64,000 nucleotides of DNA from Klebsiella ornithinolytica NBRC 105727 = ATCC 31898 (GTDB lineage Bacteria > Pseudomonadota > Gammaproteobacteria > Enterobacterales > Enterobacteriaceae), in NCBI RefSeq assembly GCF_001598295.1, contig NZ_BCYR01000007.1, forward strand, positions 1-64,000, given 5' to 3'. Position numbers and translations under genes: made by a program. The notes below the pieces were generated by a model. That model did no database searches, was not told where the DNA came from, and was given only the letters and a program-made list of their open reading frames with translations. Shown piece after piece: positions 1-10,022 of this stretch (the first letter of the stretch is position 1; every line of letters begins with the position of its first letter).

Positions 1-313
1 GCCTCTGCGTTGGCTACGCTTGCTCACCCCGGTCACTTACTGGAGTAAGCTCCCGGGGATTCGCGTACTTGCCGCCTTGATGCAGGCCGGATGATTCTGT
101 GTATATTCATCTCACCTGACAAGACTGCCTCTGCGCTGCTTGCGCTTATTCACACTTGTTACCCAGGCTGTCCTTCGGCCTCGCCCCTTCGGAGCCTGCG
201 CGAGCGCGGTTTGTAAAACCGGAACAATAAAATTTATCTATTCACTATTACTTCCGTATATCTCAGGTGATACTGGAACTCAAGTAAAACTCACCGTGCT
301 TTTGGGAGCTCAC
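1..313. other. Intergenic region upstream of cof with a hairpin-forming repeat-like segment
   Basis: No convincing gene is seen here. Positions 27-58 form a strong hairpin (CCCCGGTCACTTAC pairs with GTAAGCTCCCGGGG). The sequence around it resembles a dispersed intergenic motif that I remember from many enterobacterial genomes, although I cannot verify the copy number from one window. A second GCCTCTGCG-type segment occurs near 127-150. The long frame that runs into cof from position 140 is probably not translated, because homologues start at 314. Confidence 0.4.
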
Positions 314-1132
314 ATGGCAAGACTCGCTGCTTTTGATATGGACGGCACGCTGCTGCTGCCGGACCATCGTCTGGGAACGTCAACGCTCTCAACGCTGAAG
401 CGCCTGCGCGATCGTGACATTACCCTGACCTTTGCCACGGGACGCCATGCGCTGGAAATGCGCCACGTCATCGGTGAGTTCTCGCTGGATGCTTACTTAA
501 TTACCGGCAACGGTACGCGGATTCACGCGCTGGATGGTGAAGAACTGCACCGTAGCGATCTTGATCCTGGCGTCGCGGAAGCGGTGCTCCACCGTCGCTG
601 GGATACGGCGGCCAGTATGCACGTCTTTAACGACGGTGGCTGGTTTACCGGGCAAGCGATGCCCGAGTTGCTCAAAGCGCATATTTTCAGCGGCTTCCGC
701 TATCAGATATACGATCCCAGGCGGATGCCGACGGATAACGTCACCAAAGTCTGCTTCTGCGGCGATCACGACGATCTCCAGCGGCTCAACGTTCAGCTGG
801 CTGAAGCACTCGGGGATCGCGCGCATATTTGTTTTTCAGCGTTCGACTGCCTGGAAGTGCTGCCGAATGGTTGTAATAAAGGCGCTGCGCTGGCGGTACT
901 CAGCCAGCATCTGGGCCTGTCGATGCAGGATTGTATGGCGTTTGGCGACGCCATGAACGACCGCGAAATGCTCGGTAGCGTGGGGCGCGGGGTCATTATG
1001 GGTAACGCAATGCCGCAGCTCAAAGCTGAACTGCCGCATTTACCGGTTATTGGAGACTGTCGCCATGAAGCGGTCTCCCATTTTTTAACTCATTGGCTGG
1101 ATAATCCCGATCTTCCTTATTCCCCCGAATAA
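314..1132 (+). CDS. cof: HMP-PP phosphatase Cof (HAD family)
   Basis: Cof is a cytoplasmic HAD-superfamily hydrolase of the Cof subfamily. In E. coli it removes phosphate from the thiamin intermediate HMP-PP and from other sugar and vitamin phosphates. The product is 272 residues, the same as E. coli Cof. Motif I, DMDGTL, lies at residues 8-13, motif II is in TFATGRH, and the metal-binding FGDAMND motif is near residue 213. The frame is open from 140, but the ATG at 314 follows a GGGAGC-type ribosome binding site and gives the family start [13 protein letters not shown]. It is followed by an intrinsic terminator and converges on the ccdA-like gene. Function is inferred from the family. Confidence 0.95.
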   Translation: MARLAAFDMDGTLLLPDHRLGTSTLSTLKRLRDRDITLTFATGRHALEMRHVIGEFSLDAYLITGNGTRIHALDGEELHRSDLDPGVAEAVLHRRWDTAASMHVFNDGGWFTGQAMPELLKAHIFSGFRYQIYDPRRMPTDNVTKVCFCGDHDDLQRLNVQLAEALGDRAHICFSAFDCLEVLPNGCNKGAALAVLSQHLGLSMQDCMAFGDAMNDREMLGSVGRGVIMGNAMPQLKAELPHLPVIGDCRHEAVSHFLTHWLDNPDLPYSPE

Positions 1133-1147
1133 ACAGACCCTTCCAGC

Positions 1148-1180
1148 AAGCCAGGCACCCTTGGTGTCTGGCTTTTTTTA
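1148..1180 (+). terminator. Intrinsic terminator of cof
   Basis: AAGCCAGGCACC, a short loop and GGTGTCTGGCT are followed by seven T residues. The T tract reaches the stop codon of the convergent ccdA-like gene, so the two 3' ends are separated by almost nothing. Confidence 0.85.
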
Positions 1181-2230
1181 TTGGGTGTTCACCATCTCCG
1201 CGATTTTTGCCTGCCACGGAGTGATATCGCCGATCTGGCTCGCGACCCACTGCGGGTTGTAATAGCTTTCCAGATAGCGTTCGCCGCTGTCGCACAGCAG
1301 AGTGACGATAGAACCGGTACGGCCCTCAGCGCGCATACGCACGGCAAGCTCAAGCACGCCCCACATATTGGTGCCGGTGGAGGCGCCGACTTTGCGACCA
1401 AGCAGCGTTTCCAGCCACAGGGCGGTGGCGACGCTGGCCGCGTCCGGGACCCGCAGCATCTCATCGACGACATCAGGAATAAATGATGGCTCGACGCGCG
1501 GACGACCGATACCTTCGATTTTGCTTCCGACCGGGCTGCGCAGGCCGGCATCGCGGCTCTGCCAGTAGTCGAGGAACACCGAGTTTTGCGGATCAACCAC
1601 CAGCAGCTGCGTATCATAGCCCTGACTGCGGATATAGCGGCCAATCGTGGCCGAAGTCCCGCCGGTCCCCGCACTCATCACGATGTATGAGGGCTGCGGA
1701 TGCGGTTCATGGGTCATCTGCCGAAAGATGCTGTCGGCAATATTGTTATTGCCGCGCCAGTCCGTCGCCCGTTCAGCGAAGGTAAACTGATCCATATAAT
1801 GGCCGTTCAGTTCGCGAGCCAGTCTTTCGGAGGCGGCATAGATTTCACACGCGCTCTCGACAAAGTGACAGCGTCCGCCATAAAACTCAATCTGCTCAAT
1901 TTTGCGTTTTGCCGTACAGGAAGGCATGACGGCGATAAACGGCAGACCGAGCAGACGCGCAAAGTAGGCTTCAGAAACCGCCGTCGAGCCGGAAGAGGCT
2001 TCGATAATCGTCGTTCCTTCCTTAATCCAGCCGTTACACAGGCCGTAAAGGAACAGAGAGCGCGCCAGGCGGTGTTTCAGGCTGCCGGTAGGATGGGTGC
2101 TCTCATCTTTCAGGTAGATCTGAATACCCGGGAACCCGGGCAGCGCGAGGCGAATAAGGTGCGTGTCGGCGGAACGCTGATAATCGGCGTTGATTTCACT
2201 GATTGCGTGTTTTACCCAGGCGCTATTCAT
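1178..2230 (-). CDS. ccdA: PLP-dependent cysteine synthase-fold enzyme, probable cysteine desulfhydrase (CcdA-like)
   Basis: This is a fold-type II PLP enzyme of about 350 residues related to cysteine synthase. The PLP lysine is in the motif [10 protein letters not shown], near residue 50. The substrate loop is ASSGSTAVS, and a phosphate-binding glycine-rich stretch [12 protein letters not shown] follows. The gene is divergent from decR (ybaO). In Pantoea ananatis a YbaO-type regulator (CcdR) controls a neighbouring cysteine desulfhydrase gene, ccdA, for detoxifying excess cysteine, and the same arrangement is seen here. E. coli has no such gene at this place. I chose the ATG at 2230 because AGGAA lies seven bases upstream, whereas the ATG at 2236 abuts it. 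Substrate is inferred, not shown. Confidence 0.75.
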   Translation of the reverse strand: MNSAWVKHAISEINADYQRSADTHLIRLALPGFPGIQIYLKDESTHPTGSLKHRLARSLFLYGLCNGWIKEGTTIIEASSGSTAVSEAYFARLLGLPFIAVMPSCTAKRKIEQIEFYGGRCHFVESACEIYAASERLARELNGHYMDQFTFAERATDWRGNNNIADSIFRQMTHEPHPQPSYIVMSAGTGGTSATIGRYIRSQGYDTQLLVVDPQNSVFLDYWQSRDAGLRSPVGSKIEGIGRPRVEPSFIPDVVDEMLRVPDAASVATALWLETLLGRKVGASTGTNMWGVLELAVRMRAEGRTGSIVTLLCDSGERYLESYYNPQWVASQIGDITPWQAKIAEMVNTQ

Positions 2231-2317
2231 CGTCATTTCCTGTTTGTCATTTTGTGCCCAGCTTAACGGAAGTGTGAGGAAAAATTGTTGCTATTTAGCC
2301 TTTCAATTACAATGAAG

Positions 2318-2334
2318 GGAGAAAATTTTTCTCC
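2318..2334. promoter_or_regulatory. Palindrome in the ccdA-decR divergent promoter region
   Basis: GGAGAAAA-T-TTTTCTCC is a perfect 8-bp dyad with a one-base centre. It lies immediately upstream of the decR ribosome binding site in the intergenic region shared with the divergent ccdA-like gene. An Lrp-type regulator could bind here to control both genes. The assignment is inference from position and symmetry. Confidence 0.4.
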
Positions 2335-2345
2335 GGAGGTGCCTC

Positions 2346-2804
2346 ATGCTAGATAAAATTGACCGTAAGCTGCTTTCTTTACTGCAAACTGACTGCACCC
2401 TCTCTTTGCAGGCGCTGGCTGATGCCGTTAATCTGACCACCACGCCCTGCTGGAAACGGCTGAAGCGGCTGGAAGATGAGGGGATCCTGCTCGGGCGCGT
2501 GGCGCTGCTGGATGCCGAAAAGCTGGGGCTCGGTCTGACGGCATTTGTACTGATTAAGACCCAGCATCACAGCAGCGACTGGTACTGCCGCTTCGTCAGC
2601 GAAGTCACGCAGATGGCGGAAGTCCTCGGTTTCTGGCGTATGGCGGGAGAGTATGATTACCTGCTGCGGGTGCAGGTGGCGGATATGAAACGCTACGATG
2701 ATTTTTATAAACGGTTGGTGAACAGCGTCCCCGGGCTGTCTGATGTCACTTCGAGTTTCGCGATGGAACAGATAAAATACACCACTGCCTTACCTATTGA
2801 TTAA
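2346..2804 (+). CDS. decR: Lrp/AsnC-family cysteine-responsive regulator DecR (YbaO)
   Basis: This 152-residue protein has an N-terminal winged helix-turn-helix ([15 protein letters not shown] start, recognition region around residues 20-45) and a C-terminal RAM ligand-binding domain. In E. coli DecR responds to L-cysteine and activates the yhaOM operon. In Pantoea the orthologue controls the adjacent ccdA. Here the neighbour is a ccdA-like gene read in the opposite direction, which fits a local regulator-target pair. The start has a strong CGGAGG ribosome binding site. mdlA begins 42 bases downstream, as in E. coli. Confidence 0.92.
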   Translation: MLDKIDRKLLSLLQTDCTLSLQALADAVNLTTTPCWKRLKRLEDEGILLGRVALLDAEKLGLGLTAFVLIKTQHHSSDWYCRFVSEVTQMAEVLGFWRMAGEYDYLLRVQVADMKRYDDFYKRLVNSVPGLSDVTSSFAMEQIKYTTALPID

Positions 2805-2846
2805 CGGCGTTTGCCGCGACGATTTATACACTCAGGATTTAACTGC

Positions 2847-4619
2847 TTGCGATTATTTGCTCAACTTAGCTGGTACTTCCGCCGGGAGTGGCGCCGTTAT
2901 TTCGGTGCTATTGCCCTGCTGGCCATTATCGCCGTTTTACAGCTGATTCCGCCAAAGGTGGTGGGAATCGTGGTTGACGGCGTCACCAGACAACATTACA
3001 CCGCGGAGAAGGTGTGGATGTGGATCGGCGCGTTGGTCCTGATCGCGGTGATGGTCTATCTGCTGCGCTACGTCTGGCGCGTGCTGCTTTTTGGTGCCTC
3101 TTATCAGCTGGCCGTGGAGCTACGGGAGGACTTTTACCGTCAGCTCAGCCGTCAGCATCCGGCTTTTTACCTGCGCCACCGCACCGGCGACCTGATCGCG
3201 CGCGCCACCAACGATGTTGATCGGGTGGTTTTTGCTGCGGGGGAAGGGGTGCTGACGCTGGTGGACTCGATGGTAATGGGCTGTGCGGTATTGATCGTGA
3301 TGTCGACGCAAATCAGCTGGCAGCTCACCCTGCTGGCGCTGCTGCCGATGCCGGTGATGGCCCTGGTTATCAAGCGTAACGGTGATGCGCTCCATGAACG
3401 CTTCCGCGTCGCGCAGGCGGCATTCTCCAGCCTCAACGATCGTACTCAGGAGAGCCTGACCAGCATCCGCATGATTAAGGCCTTTGGCCTGGAGGACCGG
3501 CAATCGGCGCAGTTTGCTGCCGATGCGGCGGATACCGGCAGGAAAAACATGCGCGTGGCGCGGATTGATGCGCGCTTTGATCCGACTATCTATATCGCGA
3601 TTGGCACGGCTAACCTGCTGGCGATCGGCGGCGGGAGCTGGATGGTGCTGCAGGGCAGTATGACCCTCGGCCAGCTAACCAGCTTTGTGATGTATCTCGG
3701 TTTGATGATTTGGCCGATGCTGGCGCTGGCATGGATGTTTAACATCGTGGAACGCGGCAGCGCGGCCTACAGTCGGATCCGCACGATGCTCGAGGAGGCG
3801 CCGACCGTCAACGATGGTCATGAGCTGGCCCCGGAAGGGCGCGGTGCGCTGAGCGTCGCCGTACGCGAATTTATCTATCCGCAGGCGAATAAGGCCTCGC
3901 TGGAGAAGGTCAACTTCGTGCTCCAGCCTGGGCAAATGCTGGGCATTTGCGGGCCAACCGGCGCAGGGAAAAGCACGATTCTGGCGCTGATTCAGCGCCA
4001 CTTTGATGTCACGCAAGGGGATATTCGCTTCCATGATATTCCGCTGACGCGGCTGCAGCTCGATAGCTGGCGCGCCCGGCTGGCGGTAGTGAACCAGACG
4101 CCGTTTCTGTTTTCCGACACCGTCGCCAACAACATCGCGCTCGGCAGGCCCGATGCAACGCCGGAGCAAATTGAGCATGTTGCGCGGCTGGCCAGCGTGC
4201 ACGACGATATTCTGCGCCTGCCGCAGGGATATGAAACGGAAGTCGGCGAACGCGGCGTGATGCTGTCCGGCGGGCAAAAACAGCGCATTTCCATCGCCCG
4301 CGCGCTGTTGCTGGAAGCCGAGATTCTGATTCTTGACGATGCGCTGTCGGCGGTGGATGGCCGGACCGAGCATCAGATATTGCATAATCTGCGGCAGTGG
4401 GGAGAGGGGCGAACGGTTATTATCAGCGCCCATCGCCTGTCGGCACTGACTGAGGCCAGCGAGATTCTGGTGATGCAACACGGGCATATTGTCCAGCGCG
4501 GTCGTCACGATGGACTGGTGGCGCAGCCCGGCTGGTATCGCGATATGTATCGCTATCAACAGCTGGAAGCGGCGCTGGACGATGCGCCGCAGGATCACGA
4601 GGAGGCCGCTGATGCGTAG
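2847..4619 (+). CDS. mdlA: ABC transporter half-subunit MdlA, TTG start
   Basis: MdlA is an exporter-type ABC half-transporter with an N-terminal membrane domain (about residues 1-310) and a C-terminal ATPase. Walker A is GPTGAGKST, the signature is LSGGQKQR and Walker B ends ILILDDALS. Its partner is MdlB, and the heterodimer is annotated as a multidrug-resistance-like transporter of unknown substrate. A TTG at 2847, preceded by CAGGA nine bases away, gives 590 residues, exactly the E. coli length. An upstream ATG at 2811 would add 12 residues that homologues lack. The Walker B residue after the two aspartates is alanine, not the catalytic glutamate, so this ATP site is probably degenerate. 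Confidence 0.92.
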   Translation: MRLFAQLSWYFRREWRRYFGAIALLAIIAVLQLIPPKVVGIVVDGVTRQHYTAEKVWMWIGALVLIAVMVYLLRYVWRVLLFGASYQLAVELREDFYRQLSRQHPAFYLRHRTGDLIARATNDVDRVVFAAGEGVLTLVDSMVMGCAVLIVMSTQISWQLTLLALLPMPVMALVIKRNGDALHERFRVAQAAFSSLNDRTQESLTSIRMIKAFGLEDRQSAQFAADAADTGRKNMRVARIDARFDPTIYIAIGTANLLAIGGGSWMVLQGSMTLGQLTSFVMYLGLMIWPMLALAWMFNIVERGSAAYSRIRTMLEEAPTVNDGHELAPEGRGALSVAVREFIYPQANKASLEKVNFVLQPGQMLGICGPTGAGKSTILALIQRHFDVTQGDIRFHDIPLTRLQLDSWRARLAVVNQTPFLFSDTVANNIALGRPDATPEQIEHVARLASVHDDILRLPQGYETEVGERGVMLSGGQKQRISIARALLLEAEILILDDALSAVDGRTEHQILHNLRQWGEGRTVIISAHRLSALTEASEILVMQHGHIVQRGRHDGLVAQPGWYRDMYRYQQLEAALDDAPQDHEEAADA

Positions 4620-6390
4620 TTTTTCCGAGCTCTGGCCGACGTTAAAACGCCTGCTGGCCTACGGTTCCCCGTGGCGTAAACCGCTGATTATCGCGGTGGT
4701 GATGATGTGGATTGCCGCGGCCGCCGAGGTCAGTGGTCCGCTGCTGATTAGCTACTTTATCGATAATATGGTGGCGAAGAACTCGGTGCCGCTGAAGCTG
4801 GTCTGCGGCCTTGCCGCGGCCTACCTCGGCCTGCAGATCCTTGCGGCGACCCTGCACTATAACCAGTCGCTGCTGTTTAACCGCGCCGCCGTTGGCGTGG
4901 TGCAGCAGCTGCGCAGTGATGTGATGGATGCCGCGCTGCGCCAGCCGCTGAGCGAATTTGATACCCAGCCGGTCGGGCAACTGATCTCCCGCGTCACCAA
5001 CGACACGGAAGTGATCCGCGATCTGTACGTCACGGTGGTGGCGACGGTGCTGCGTAGCGCGGCGCTGATAGGCGCAATGCTGGTGGCGATGTTCAGCCTT
5101 GACTGGCGCATGGCGCTGGTGGCGCTGACTATTTTCCCGGCGGTGTTGATCGTGATGATGATTTATCAACGCTACAGCACGCCGATCGTGCGTCGGGTAC
5201 GGGCCTGGCTGGCCGATATCAACGACGGCTTTAATGAAGTCATCAACGGGATGGGTGTGATCCAGCAGTTCCGCCAGCAGGCGCGTTTTGGCGAGCGGAT
5301 GCGCGAAGCCAGCTATGCGCACTATCTGGCGCGGATGCAAACGCTGCGCCTCGATGGTTTCCTGCTGCGTCCGCTGCTGAGCCTGTTCTCAACGCTGGTG
5401 CTCTGCGGGCTGCTGATGCTGTTTGGATTCAGCTCGGCCGGCACAATTGAAGTCGGGGTGCTGTACGCCTTTATCAGCTACCTGGGGCGCCTGAATGAGC
5501 CGCTGATCGAGCTAACAACCCAGCAGTCGATGCTTCAGCAGGCGGTCGTCGCCGGCGAGCGCGTCTTCGAACTGATGGATCGCCCGCGTCAGGCGTGGGG
5601 CCAGGACAGTGCGCCGCTGCGCAGCGGCACCGTGTCAATTGAGAATCTCTCTTTTGCTTATCGTGGCGATCGTCTGGTGCTGCAGGACATTAACCTGGAT
5701 ATTCCGTCCCGTGGTTTTGTGGCGCTGGTGGGGCACACCGGCAGCGGTAAAAGCACCCTGGCCAGTCTGATGATGGGCTACTACCCGCTGAGCAAAGGGG
5801 AAATTCGTATCGACGGTCGCCCGCTCGCTTCACTGAGCCACAGCGCGTTGCGCCAGGGCGTTGCCATGGTGCAGCAGGATCCGGTGGTGCTGGCGGATAC
5901 CTTTTATGCCAACGTCACGCTCGGTCGCGATATCAGCGAGGCGCAGGTCTGGGAGGCGCTGGAGTCGGTGCAGCTGGCAGAACTGGCGCGCGGAATGAGC
6001 GAGGGGATTTATACGCAGCTGGGCGAGCAGGGGAATAATCTGTCGGTGGGACAGAAGCAGCTGCTGGCGCTGGCGCGGGTGCTGGTGGATACCCCGCAGA
6101 TTTTGATTCTCGATGAAGCGACGGCGAATATCGATTCCGGCACCGAACAGGCGATTCAGCAAGCGTTGGCTAAAGTTCGTCAGCACACCACGCTGGTGGT
6201 GATTGCACATCGTCTGTCGACGATTGTTGAGGCCGACACCATTCTGGTGCTCCACCGTGGGCAGGCCGTTGAGCGTGGCAATCATCAGCAGTTGCTGGCA
6301 GCAAAAGGGCGCTACTGGCAAATGTATCAGCTGCAGCTGGCCGGCGAAGAGCTGGCTGCCAGCGTGCAGGAAGAGTCGCTGATCGCCTGA
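4612..6390 (+). CDS. mdlB: ABC transporter half-subunit MdlB
   Basis: The second half-transporter starts at an ATG that overlaps the end of mdlA by 8 bases, which implies translational coupling. It has 592 residues. A six-helix membrane domain is followed by an ATPase with Walker [10 protein letters not shown], signature LSVGQKQL and Walker [10 protein letters not shown]. MdlB has the canonical catalytic glutamate that MdlA lacks, so the pair looks like an asymmetric heterodimeric exporter. The frame is open further upstream (from 4489), but [13 protein letters not shown] at 4612 matches the known N-terminus. Confidence 0.93.
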   Translation: MRSFSELWPTLKRLLAYGSPWRKPLIIAVVMMWIAAAAEVSGPLLISYFIDNMVAKNSVPLKLVCGLAAAYLGLQILAATLHYNQSLLFNRAAVGVVQQLRSDVMDAALRQPLSEFDTQPVGQLISRVTNDTEVIRDLYVTVVATVLRSAALIGAMLVAMFSLDWRMALVALTIFPAVLIVMMIYQRYSTPIVRRVRAWLADINDGFNEVINGMGVIQQFRQQARFGERMREASYAHYLARMQTLRLDGFLLRPLLSLFSTLVLCGLLMLFGFSSAGTIEVGVLYAFISYLGRLNEPLIELTTQQSMLQQAVVAGERVFELMDRPRQAWGQDSAPLRSGTVSIENLSFAYRGDRLVLQDINLDIPSRGFVALVGHTGSGKSTLASLMMGYYPLSKGEIRIDGRPLASLSHSALRQGVAMVQQDPVVLADTFYANVTLGRDISEAQVWEALESVQLAELARGMSEGIYTQLGEQGNNLSVGQKQLLALARVLVDTPQILILDEATANIDSGTEQAIQQALAKVRQHTTLVVIAHRLSTIVEADTILVLHRGQAVERGNHQQLLAAKGRYWQMYQLQLAGEELAASVQEESLIA

Positions 6391-6452
6391 TGCACTATAA
6401 GCAAGCACCCGTGCTGGCGCGGTTTAGCATGGTGCAAAAATGCAACGCCTGA

Positions 6453-6469
6453 TGCACTGAAATGGTGCG
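6453..6469. promoter_or_regulatory. Probable NtrC (GlnG) binding site upstream of glnK
   Basis: TGCACTGAAATGGTGCG closely matches the NtrC enhancer pattern TGCAC-N5-TGGTGCA. It lies about 110 bp upstream of the sigma-54 promoter of glnK, a normal enhancer distance. A partial half-site TGGTGCA occurs at 6430-6436. Confidence 0.8.
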
Positions 6470-6531
6470 TTTTTGGCTGTGGTCGGCGTTTTTCCGCTAC
6501 CTTCTGCCACTGTTGTGCTGTTTTCTTCGTT

Positions 6532-6557
6532 AAAAGGGCCGCTATGCGGCCCTTTTT
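6532..6557 (+). terminator. Intrinsic terminator of mdlAB
   Basis: AAAAGGGCCGC, loop TAT, GCGGCCCTTTTT. It ends only a few bases before the -24 element of the glnK promoter, so it stops mdlAB transcripts between the NtrC enhancer and the glnK promoter. Confidence 0.85.
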
Positions 6558-6563
6558 CATTTC

Positions 6564-6579
6564 TGGCATAGCCCTTGCT
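6564..6579 (+). promoter_or_regulatory. Sigma-54 promoter of glnK-amtB
   Basis: TGGCATAGCCCTTGCT carries the -24 GG and -12 GC dinucleotides with the required 10-base spacing. Together with the upstream NtrC site it makes the operon nitrogen-starvation inducible, as known for glnK-amtB in enterobacteria. Confidence 0.9.
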
Positions 6580-6632
6580 TTATTCCCTGTGTGTTAGCTG
6601 CTGCCATTACGAATTCAGAGCGGAGGGGACTT

Positions 6633-6971
6633 ATGAAGCTGGTTACCGTGGTAATCAAACCATTCAAACTGGAAGATGTGCGTGAAGCGTTATCTTCCAT
6701 CGGCATTCAGGGCCTGACGGTCACTGAGGTAAAAGGGTTTGGCCGTCAGAAAGGCCACGCCGAGCTGTACCGTGGTGCCGAATACAGCGTCAATTTTCTG
6801 CCAAAGGTGAAGATTGATGTCGCGATTGCCGACGATCAGCTTGATGAGGTCGTTGATGTGATTAGTAAAGCGGCCTACACCGGAAAAATTGGCGATGGCA
6901 AAATTTTCGTCGCCGAGTTGCAACGCGTTATTCGCATCCGCACCGGCGAAGCCGACGAAGCGGCACTGTAA
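6633..6971 (+). CDS. glnK: Nitrogen regulatory PII protein GlnK
   Basis: GlnK is a 112-residue trimeric PII signalling protein. It senses 2-oxoglutarate and ATP/ADP, is uridylylated by GlnD, and blocks the AmtB channel when nitrogen is plentiful. The T-loop has the uridylylation tyrosine in AELYRGAEYSVNF (Tyr51). Start at 6633 follows GGAGGGGAC. The frame is open slightly upstream, but MKLVTVVIKPFKLEDVREA is the family N-terminus. amtB follows after 33 bases, in one operon. Confidence 0.97.
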   Translation: MKLVTVVIKPFKLEDVREALSSIGIQGLTVTEVKGFGRQKGHAELYRGAEYSVNFLPKVKIDVAIADDQLDEVVDVISKAAYTGKIGDGKIFVAELQRVIRIRTGEADEAAL

Positions 6972-7004
6972 CGTCCAGACCACACAGTGATGGGGATCGA
7001 GAAA

Positions 7005-8291
7005 ATGAAAATAGCAACAATGAAAACGGGTCTGGGTTCGCTGGCACTGCTTCCGGGGCTGGCGATGGCCGCACCGGCGGTGGCAGATAAAGCCGACAAC
7101 GCCTTTATGATGATTTGCACCGCGCTGGTGCTGTTTATGACCATTCCGGGCATTGCGCTGTTCTATGGTGGCCTGATTCGCGGTAAAAACGTGCTCTCTA
7201 TGCTGACCCAGGTCATCGTCACCTTTGGGCTGGTATGCGTGCTGTGGGTGGTTTATGGCTACACCCTGGCGTTTGGTACCGGCGGCAGCTTCTTCGGCAG
7301 CTTCGACTGGGTATTATTGAAAAACATTGAGCTGAAAGCGCTGATGGGGACCTTCTATCAGTACATCCACGTCGCTTTCCAGGGCTCCTTCGCCTGCATC
7401 ACCGTTGGCCTGATCGTGGGCGCGCTGGCTGAACGTATTCGCTTCTCCGCGGTGCTGATTTTCGTCGTCGTCTGGATGACGCTCTCCTATGTGCCGATTG
7501 CACACATGGTATGGGGCGGTGGTCTGCTGGCGACGCACGGCGCGCTGGATTTCGCCGGTGGTACCGTAGTGCATATCAACGCCGCCGTTGCCGGTCTGGT
7601 GGGCGCCTATATGATGGGCAAACGCGTTGGCTTTGGCAAAGAAGCGTTCAAACCGCATAACCTGCCGATGGTCTTCACCGGGACGGCAATCCTGTATGTT
7701 GGCTGGTTTGGCTTTAACGCCGGTTCCGCGAGTGCGGCGAACGAAATTGCCGCGCTGGCTTTCGTCAACACCGTTGTGGCGACCGCTGCGGCTATTCTGG
7801 CCTGGACCTTCGGCGAATGGGCGACCCGCGGTAAACCTTCTCTGTTAGGTGCCTGTTCCGGGGCGATTGCTGGTCTGGTTGGCGTTACCCCGGCATGTGG
7901 TTACATCGGTGTAGGCGGCTCACTGATTGTGGGTCTCGCCTCCGGCCTGGCGGGTCTGTGGGGGGTAACGGTTCTGAAACGCTGGTTGCGTGTTGATGAC
8001 CCGTGCGATGTGTTCGGCGTACACGGTGTCTGCGGTATCGTGGGCTGTATCCTGACCGGTATCTTTGCCGCAACCTCTCTGGGCGGCGTCGGCTATGCGG
8101 AAGGCGTTACCATGGGCCATCAGCTGCTGGTACAGCTGGAAAGTATCGGCATCACTATCGTCTGGTCCGGCATTGTGGCCTTCATCGGTTATAAAGTGGC
8201 GGATATGACCGTAGGTCTACGTGTTCCGGAAGAGCAGGAACGCGAAGGTCTGGATGTCAACAGCCACGGCGAAAACGCCTACAACGCCTGA
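7005..8291 (+). CDS. amtB: Ammonium channel AmtB
   Basis: AmtB is an inner-membrane trimeric ammonium channel of 428 residues, nearly identical in layout to E. coli AmtB. It has a cleaved signal peptide (to about LPGLAMA, residue 22) and eleven membrane helices. The twin pore histidines are in HMVWGGG and in the later DVFGVHGVCG motif. The C-terminal tail ends SHGENAYNA and contacts GlnK. The ATG at 7005 is chosen by homology. The ATG at 6987 would add six residues ahead of the signal peptide. The operon ends with a terminator at 8318. Confidence 0.97.
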   Translation: MKIATMKTGLGSLALLPGLAMAAPAVADKADNAFMMICTALVLFMTIPGIALFYGGLIRGKNVLSMLTQVIVTFGLVCVLWVVYGYTLAFGTGGSFFGSFDWVLLKNIELKALMGTFYQYIHVAFQGSFACITVGLIVGALAERIRFSAVLIFVVVWMTLSYVPIAHMVWGGGLLATHGALDFAGGTVVHINAAVAGLVGAYMMGKRVGFGKEAFKPHNLPMVFTGTAILYVGWFGFNAGSASAANEIAALAFVNTVVATAAAILAWTFGEWATRGKPSLLGACSGAIAGLVGVTPACGYIGVGGSLIVGLASGLAGLWGVTVLKRWLRVDDPCDVFGVHGVCGIVGCILTGIFAATSLGGVGYAEGVTMGHQLLVQLESIGITIVWSGIVAFIGYKVADMTVGLRVPEEQEREGLDVNSHGENAYNA

Positions 8292-8317
8292 TAAATTGAG
8301 TCATCTCCAGTAGCAGC

Positions 8318-8344
8318 AAAGCCTCCCGTCGGGAGGCTTTTTTT
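8318..8344 (+). terminator. Intrinsic terminator of glnK-amtB
   Basis: AAAGCCTCCC, loop GTC, GGGAGGCTTTTTTT. This is a canonical stem with a T tract 27 bases after the amtB stop. Confidence 0.9.
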
Positions 8345-8389
8345 CGTCATGAGGGACAGCATCAGGCGTTATCCCTCGCCCATGACATC

Positions 8390-9253
8390 TTACGCGTTAC
8401 GGTTACGCATGACCCCTTCCTGCACCGTTGATGCCACAAGCGTGCCATCCTGAGTATAAAACTCACCGCGAACGAAGCCCCGGGCGCTGGACGCAGAAGT
8501 GCTCTCAACGCTGTACAGCAGCCAGTCGTTAATGTTGAACGGGCGATGGAACCACATCGAGTGGTCGATCGTCGCTACCTGCATCCCCGGCTCCAGGAAC
8601 CCGACGCCGTGCGGCTGGAGCGCCACCGGCAGGAAATTGAAATCGGAAGCGTAGCCCAGCAGATATTGATGGATACGAATATCCTCCGGCACCGCGCCGT
8701 TAGCGCGGATCCACACCTGACGGGTCGGCTCCGCAACGTGGCCCTTCAGCGGGTTGTGAAACTCAACCGGGCGGATTTCCAGCGGTTTGTCGCTGAGGAA
8801 CTTATCTCTGGCCTGCGGCGGCAGCAGGTGTGCCAGCTTGCGCGCGATGTCGGTTTCGGAAGGCAGACCATCCGGCGCAGGGGCGGCCGGCATCGATTTC
8901 TGGTGCTCATAGCCGGGTTCTGGCGCCTGGAAAGAGGCGGTCATATAAAAAATGGGTTTCCCGTTTTGAATGGCCGCGACCCGACGGGCGCTGAAGCTGT
9001 TACCATCGCGCAGCACTTCGACGTCATAAATAATCGGTTTCTGGCTATCGCCAGGGCGCAGGAAATAGCTGTGGAATGAATGGATCAGACGCTCGGCAGG
9101 CACGGTTTCTTTCGCCGCGTACAGCGCCTGACCGACGACCTGGCCGCCAAAAACCTGACGTAAACCCAGATCTTCACTCTGCCCGCGGAATAACCCTTCT
9201 TCAATTTTTTCCAGATTCAATAATGCCAGCAGATTGGTTAGTGCCTGACTCAT
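8390..9253 (-). CDS. tesB: Acyl-CoA thioesterase II TesB
   Basis: TesB is a cytoplasmic thioesterase with a double hotdog fold that cleaves medium to long acyl-CoAs. The 287-residue product carries the family N-terminus [20 protein letters not shown] and the motif [15 protein letters not shown]. It also has the C-terminal [13 protein letters not shown] segment that holds the catalytic aspartate. The ATG at 9253 follows GAGGGTAAAT; an in-frame ATG 12 bases upstream is less well placed. It is transcribed convergently with amtB and divergently from ybaY, as in E. coli. Confidence 0.95.
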   Translation of the reverse strand: MSQALTNLLALLNLEKIEEGLFRGQSEDLGLRQVFGGQVVGQALYAAKETVPAERLIHSFHSYFLRPGDSQKPIIYDVEVLRDGNSFSARRVAAIQNGKPIFYMTASFQAPEPGYEHQKSMPAAPAPDGLPSETDIARKLAHLLPPQARDKFLSDKPLEIRPVEFHNPLKGHVAEPTRQVWIRANGAVPEDIRIHQYLLGYASDFNFLPVALQPHGVGFLEPGMQVATIDHSMWFHRPFNINDWLLYSVESTSASSARGFVRGEFYTQDGTLVASTVQEGVMRNRNA

Positions 9254-9472
9254 ATTTACCCTCAATCAATGATAACTGCCTTGCGCAGCGCGTATTGAGG
9301 CCAAGTATAACCTGGAATCGCAAGTGGTCCGATGGGTGTAATAATCTGAATAAAGGGCCATTTGCAGGAAGAGAACTGAGATCTGTGCCACACTTATCCA
9401 CGATGCCAATGTTACTGCTCGCCAGTCGGCAGGACATACTCCTGCAAGTAAAGGGATGAAAAGGAGAACATA

Positions 9473-9985
9473 ATGAAATTTGCCTATATGTTAAGTGCTT
9501 TAGCCGTTGCAACCGCGTTGACCGCCTGCGCGAATAATCACGGCGCCACGACGGCCAATAACGCGGCTGCCCCCGATCCATATGGCATTGCGTCACTGAC
9601 TTCTTCGCAGCAGCAGCCTAATGTATCAGGGACTATCTCGATCCGGCAGAGAGTCGCCCTACCGCCGGATGCGGTACTGACTGTCACCTTATCGGATGCG
9701 TCACTGGCCGATGCGCCGGCGCATGTCCTGGCGCAGAAAACGGTTCGTACCGAAGGTCAGCAGCCGCCGTATAACTTTGTCCTGCCTTACAACCCGGCGG
9801 ATATTAAACCGAATGCCCGCATTTTGCTGAGCTCGGCCATTACGGTTAACGGTCAGATGATGTTTATCACCGATACCGTGCAGACGGTGGTGAATGGGGG
9901 AGGGAACCGGGCCGACCTGATTCTGGTGCCGGTACAGCAGACGGCCGTACCGGTCGCCAGCAGCGATGCTCCTGCCGCGCAGTAA
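9473..9985 (+). CDS. ybaY: YbaY-family lipoprotein
   Basis: This is a predicted lipoprotein of 170 residues. The signal peptide ends in the lipobox LTAC, with Cys19 as the likely lipidation site, so it should be membrane anchored. The central part (VSGTISIRQRVALPPDAVL onward) matches the YbaY domain, a beta-rich type III secretion system lipoprotein chaperone-like fold. The linker and the C-terminus are shorter than in E. coli YbaY (190 residues). Start follows AAAGGAGAACATA. Function is not established. Confidence 0.9.
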   Translation: MKFAYMLSALAVATALTACANNHGATTANNAAAPDPYGIASLTSSQQQPNVSGTISIRQRVALPPDAVLTVTLSDASLADAPAHVLAQKTVRTEGQQPPYNFVLPYNPADIKPNARILLSSAITVNGQMMFITDTVQTVVNGGGNRADLILVPVQQTAVPVASSDAPAAQ

Positions 9986-9992
9986 GCCATCT

Positions 9993-10018
9993 ATGCCCCT
10001 GCCGAGGGGCATTTTTTT
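9993..10018 (+). terminator. Intrinsic terminator of ybaY
   Basis: ATGCCCCT, loop GCCG, AGGGGCAT followed by a run of T. It lies 8 bases past the ybaY stop and just before the end of the convergent atl gene. Confidence 0.85.
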
Positions 10019-10022
10019 ACCT

